From assembly GCA_902459845.2 (NCBI GenBank), contig CABPSV020000224.1, positions 1-22,153 of the forward strand: 22,153 nt of DNA. Direction: 5' to 3'. Within the stretch, counting starts at the first letter, position 1, and the number at the start of each line of letters is the position of its first letter. The notes beneath the pieces were generated by a model that did not search any database, was not told where the DNA came from, and saw only the letters and a program-made list of their open reading frames with translations. Shown here in pieces: positions 18,749-22,153 of this stretch. The translations under genes and the position numbers were made by a program. Source of the DNA: Hepatocystis sp. ex Piliocolobus tephrosceles. Taxonomy: Eukaryota; Apicomplexa; Aconoidasida; Haemosporida; Plasmodiidae.

Positions 18749-19430
18749 GATGGCTACTGGATAGCTACTTTACATGCGAGTGTATGCACGTGTGCATATA
18801 TACATATATATATATATATATCACAATACTCCTGTACATTTTTTTTTTTTTTTTTTTTTTGTAAAAAACTAACGAACTAAAACAAAAAAAAAAAAGCCTA
18901 AAAAAAACACAATATTCAATGATAAATTGGAATTATACAAATTAAGCGAATTTATATTTAAAAAAGAAAAAAATTATATATGTATAAATATATATTTGTA
19001 TAAATATACATATATATATGTATATATATGTGCATAGGTATGTAAACACTGTTTATACGTTTAGTGTGTCCATTCGTTTGCTTATTCATTTATTTTTTAA
19101 TCCAAATGAGTAAAAGAAATATTTATTTGATAAAATAACGTTTATGCATATTAATGCATACAACAAAAAAGGTTTTACAAATGTTGGTAAATATTTTAAT
19201 TTTATCTCTTACTTTTCACAACAGAACAACATTAAAATTTGAATTTATACAATTGTTCTATTGCCAAAAAAAAAAAAAAAAAAGATAAAAAAAAAAAAAG
19301 ACGTAAGGAACGTTGTCTTAACGTAATCAAGATTTAATGCGTTTAAAATGATTTTATAAAACTGTTATAACACAAAATAGTAAAAATATGTATATGTTTC
19401 AAATGCTATTTTTTCATTTGCACATAAATA

Positions 19431-19467
<37 letters not shown>

Positions 19468-19783
19468 GTGTGTACATTTATAAATATAATTATGTTTATG
19501 AATGTGACAGTTGCTAATAAAAATGAATGAAATGATAAAACAAAGACAAAGTTGTCTGAAATAAAAATTTTCTATTCAAATTTAAATTCGAATATTTTTT
19601 TTTTTTACAATTGTAAAACTCTCTTCGTGTAAATGAAAAAAAAACACAGAATAGCAGAAAATATGTCATTCATTATTTTATTTTTGTTTTTTTATTTTTT
19701 TGTGCATATCTGAATTTTGTTTCTTTTATTTTTTTGGTATCTATTTTTATTTCATTATTAAGTCATTCAACTTTAACTTCCAA

Positions 19784-19815
<32 letters not shown>

Positions 19816-20218
19816 CATTTTTACTAATAAATAGCATTGTTTAATTTTTTTTTAATATATACATATATTTAAATACACTCTTAAATATTAAAAAAAAAAA
19901 AAAAGAGTTTTAATTTACATCATTAACTATTTTTAAGTATTCACTAGTCTACCCCTTTTTTTTCGCCATTTTTCACAGTTTTTACCGATTTCTACTGCTT
20001 TTGTCTTTTTTTTTTGTAATTATAACATATTACAATATAACATAATATAAACAGGGCCTTTAAAAATTATATCCACAAACGTACCGGTACATTTTTGTAG
20101 AATATAAAAAAAATAGTAAGTGCGTTTATAGATTGTTGTTTGAATTAAAAGAAACCGTTGTATATGGAATTGTATGTGTATGCAGGTATATATATGCGCA
20201 TGTGTAAATTTTCAGAAT

Positions 20219-20253
<35 letters not shown>

Positions 20254-20537
20254 AATAAAATAAAATAAAATAAAGTTAACTAAAGAATTAATCGCAAACT
20301 TTGGTGAATTGTCAATAAGAATAAGTATAAAAGCATAATAACAAGTAATAATAACATTGGCTGCTCTGGTAATCGTTCTAAATTTTATAAAAAATTGTTA
20401 CTTATATAAAAGCAACAAATTTAATAAGAGTGTATATAATAAGGCAATAACGGTAAAAATAAATACACATAGAATATATCTATTTGTCTTGTCCATATAT
20501 ACACCAATCGATAAAAAATAAAAAAAATAAAAAAAAA
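18749..20537. other. Intergenic region between CHCH gene and the last gene
   Basis: This holds the 3' UTR of the CHCH gene and the promoter of the next gene, both on the plus strand. It contains (TA)n at 18801-18820 and 19437-19464, several A/T runs (including about 31 A at 20221-20251) and no recognisable exon. Leu/Phe/Ser-rich frames opposite 20398-20719 are the antisense of the next gene's Glu/Ala/Arg-rich start. Confidence 0.75.
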
Positions 20538-22153
20538 ATGGAAGCAAAAAAAGTAAGAGAAGCAAGAGAAGCAAGAGAAGCAAGAGAAGCAAAAGAAGAA
20601 AGAGAAGCAAAAGAAGAAAAGGAGGTAACAAACATAATTGTTGATAAGAATAGAATAGAAGGTAAGAATAAATATGTATATACTAAATTTCCGCTGTTTG
20701 ATACACACAAAAAAATCATAAGTTATAATAATAAAATATGTGAACTTCTTATGGAGAATGATAAATTAAAAACTTATAAAACAGAATTAGAGAAAAAAAT
20801 AATAAATGAAAAAGATATCTTTGAAAACAATTTTATAAAATATGAAATAGCCATTACTAATGCTGTTCGTATTGGTCATTCTTGTACTTATTTATGTGTA
20901 ATATTTAATAAATATATTAATAAAAATAAAAAAATGGTATTAAATGAATTATTAAAAAGGAAAAATATATTTAAAAATAAAATAATAAAAAATTATATAA
21001 ATAGAAATAATTATAATAAAATGTTAATACATACTATTATTCTAAAATATAATGATTTTTATAAAAAAAATAGAAATTTTATTACTATTTTGTTAATTAA
21101 TATTTTAAAAAAAAAGCTTTTATATTACTTACATTTTTTTTTTAATAACATTTTAAATATGAATAATATGTTTGCAACAATATGTGACCGATCATTTTCA
21201 AAAACAGATAGGATTGATAGAGATGATATAACTAACGCATATATGATGTATAATGGTAACATAACGCCATACGGTAATAATCAGATGTTTAATATTAATG
21301 AAAAAAAAAATATAATAATTACAAAATTAATAAATTTATTAAAAAAAAAATCTACTGCAAAAATTAATCAGTATTTTTTAAAAATTCAAGAAGACAGTGA
21401 AGATTATTCCTATGACGATGATAATGTTATACAACTTAGTGAAAAAAGTAAAAACCTTTTTGAAAATATAAATAAAATAGTTAAAAATAATATAACGAAA
21501 AAAAAAGACAAAATAGATATAAAAAAAAATGAGGAAAATGTTATAAGATTAGATGAAGACAATACTTTACTATCAGATGAAGATAATACTATACTATCAT
21601 ATAAAAACGAAAATAAAAAAAAAAAACAAATGGATGAAGATAGCTTTAGTCATACTTTAATTACCAAAGAAACAAATACTAACAGTAATAGTATTAGTAG
21701 TGATAGTAATAATTATAGCATTATTACTAGTAGCTGTAGTAGTTGTTACTTACCTGAACCAAGTGAAGTATATTTCTATTTATATCATCAACAATTAAAT
21801 AAAATTCATAACAATATTTTTCAATCAAAATGTAGTGATATAAAATATAGACAAGAAAAAAATCAAAAAAATCAAAAAAATCAAAAAAATCAAAAAAATC
21901 AAAAAAATGAGAAAAATGAAGAAAATGAGGAAAATGAGGAAAATGAAGAAAATGAAGAAAATGAAGAAAATGAAGAAAATGAAGAAAATGAAGAAAATGA
22001 AGAAAATGAGGAAAATGAAGAAAATGAGGAAAATGAAGAAAATGAAGAAAATGAAGAAAATGAAGAAAATGAAGAAAATGAAGAAAATGAAGAAAATGAG
22101 GAAAATGAAGAAAATGAAGAAAATGAGGAAAATGAAGAAAATGAAGAAAATGA
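20538..22153 (+). CDS. Conserved-type Plasmodium protein of unknown function with coiled coil and NEE repeats (3' end outside window)
   Basis: I do not recognise this protein. The frame opens at ATG 20538 and has 538 complete codons to the right edge without a stop; the TGA letters at the edge are out of frame. Residues 2-33 are a charged EARE/AKEE repeat. Next come KYVYTKFPLFDTHKKIISYN and a heptad-like segment (ICELLMENDKLKTYKTELEKK), probably coiled coil. The middle is Lys/Asn/Ile-rich and includes GHSCTYLCVIF and a hydrophobic stretch FITILLINILKKKLLYYL. It is not long or clean enough to call a membrane helix. Then follow an acidic DEDNTLLSDEDNTILS duplication, a Ser/Asn-rich run and SSCYLPEPSEVYFYLYHQQL. 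Five NQK units (442-456) lead into at least 26 NEE units. Codon use is uniform and A-rich. The upstream neighbour is the CHCH gene in the same orientation. Coding status is firm; function is unknown. Confidence 0.88.
   Translation, partial: MEAKKVREAREAREAREAKEEREAKEEKEVTNIIVDKNRIEGKNKYVYTKFPLFDTHKKIISYNNKICELLMENDKLKTYKTELEKKIINEKDIFENNFIKYEIAITNAVRIGHSCTYLCVIFNKYINKNKKMVLNELLKRKNIFKNKIIKNYINRNNYNKMLIHTIILKYNDFYKKNRNFITILLINILKKKLLYYLHFFFNNILNMNNMFATICDRSFSKTDRIDRDDITNAYMMYNGNITPYGNNQMFNINEKKNIIITKLINLLKKKSTAKINQYFLKIQEDSEDYSYDDDNVIQLSEKSKNLFENINKIVKNNITKKKDKIDIKKNEENVIRLDEDNTLLSDEDNTILSYKNENKKKKQMDEDSFSHTLITKETNTNSNSISSDSNNYSIITSSCSSCYLPEPSEVYFYLYHQQLNKIHNNIFQSKCSDIKYRQEKNQKNQKNQKNQKNQKNEKNEENEENEENEENEENEENEENEENEENEENEENEENEENEENEENEENEENEENEENEENEENEENEENEENEENEEN
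21861..22153 (+). repeat. 9-bp coding minisatellite: (NQK)5 then (NEE) of 26 or more units, running off the edge
   Basis: Five AAT-CAA-AAA units (21861-21905) pass through AAT-GAG-AAA to AAT-GAA-GAA or AAT-GAG-GAA units from 21915 to the window end. The GAG/GAA choice varies irregularly between units, which helps register the array. The true length is unknown because the window ends inside it. Confidence 0.96.

Noticed and set aside
20398..20719. Minus-strand Leu/Ser/Phe-rich frames resembling a signal or membrane protein
   Set aside because: They are the antisense of the EARE repeat at the start of the plus-strand gene at 20538, which continues open for over 1.6 kb.
22151..22153. TGA at the very end as the stop codon of the last gene
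   Set aside because: The reading frame from 20538 reads AAT at 22149-22151 and then GA, so the TGA letters are out of frame and the gene continues.

Overview
The window is nuclear DNA of a malaria parasite (genus Plasmodium). The basis is extreme A+T richness outside genes, homopolymer A/T runs and (TA)n tracts in every spacer, short introns with GTA...AG borders, Asn/Lys-rich proteins with low-complexity insertions, and ribosomal protein genes with Plasmodium-like sequence. From memory and unverified, L28 and L35ae are neighbours on P. falciparum chromosome 11, so this is probably the syntenic segment. The species cannot be fixed from sequence alone; it could be a non-falciparum primate or avian species.

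There are seven protein genes. (1) Minus strand, 1013 to beyond position 1: an unrecognised protein with a 23-nt first exon and a VNNSTKD heptad array, 3' end outside the window. (2) Plus strand, 5629-7551: a four-exon COPI-associated (Tvp15-like) four-helix membrane protein with a degenerate EF-hand pair, starting in a 10-nt exon. (3) Minus, 9926-9105: ribosomal protein L28e in three exons. (4) Minus, 12773-11695: ribosomal protein L35ae in three exons. (5) Minus, 16364-14415: a single-exon ankyrin-repeat plus methyltransferase-16-type protein. (6) Plus, 17909-18748: a protein with a C-terminal twin CX9C (CHCH) domain. (7) Plus, 20538 to beyond the right edge: an unrecognised coiled-coil protein ending in NQK and NEE repeats.

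Genes 1/2 and 5/6 are divergent pairs sharing 4.6 kb and 1.5 kb promoter regions. Genes 2/3 converge across 1.55 kb. Genes 5, 4 and 3 lie in tandem on the minus strand, and 6 and 7 in tandem on the plus strand. The spacers hold homopolymers and a series of unrelated minisatellites with periods of about 10, 12, 13, 14, 18, 20 and 28 bp. They also hold one unusual C10-A29 tract and one approximately 75-bp tandem duplication upstream of L28. I found no tRNA, rRNA, mobile element or CRISPR array.

Functionally the genes are mixed: two large-subunit ribosomal proteins, a Golgi/COPI membrane protein, a probable protein lysine methyltransferase, a probable mitochondrial CHCH protein and two unknowns. 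No new multi-gene system is apparent. The most interesting points are domain combinations, exon structures hidden from simple ORF calling, and the duplicated L28 upstream element.
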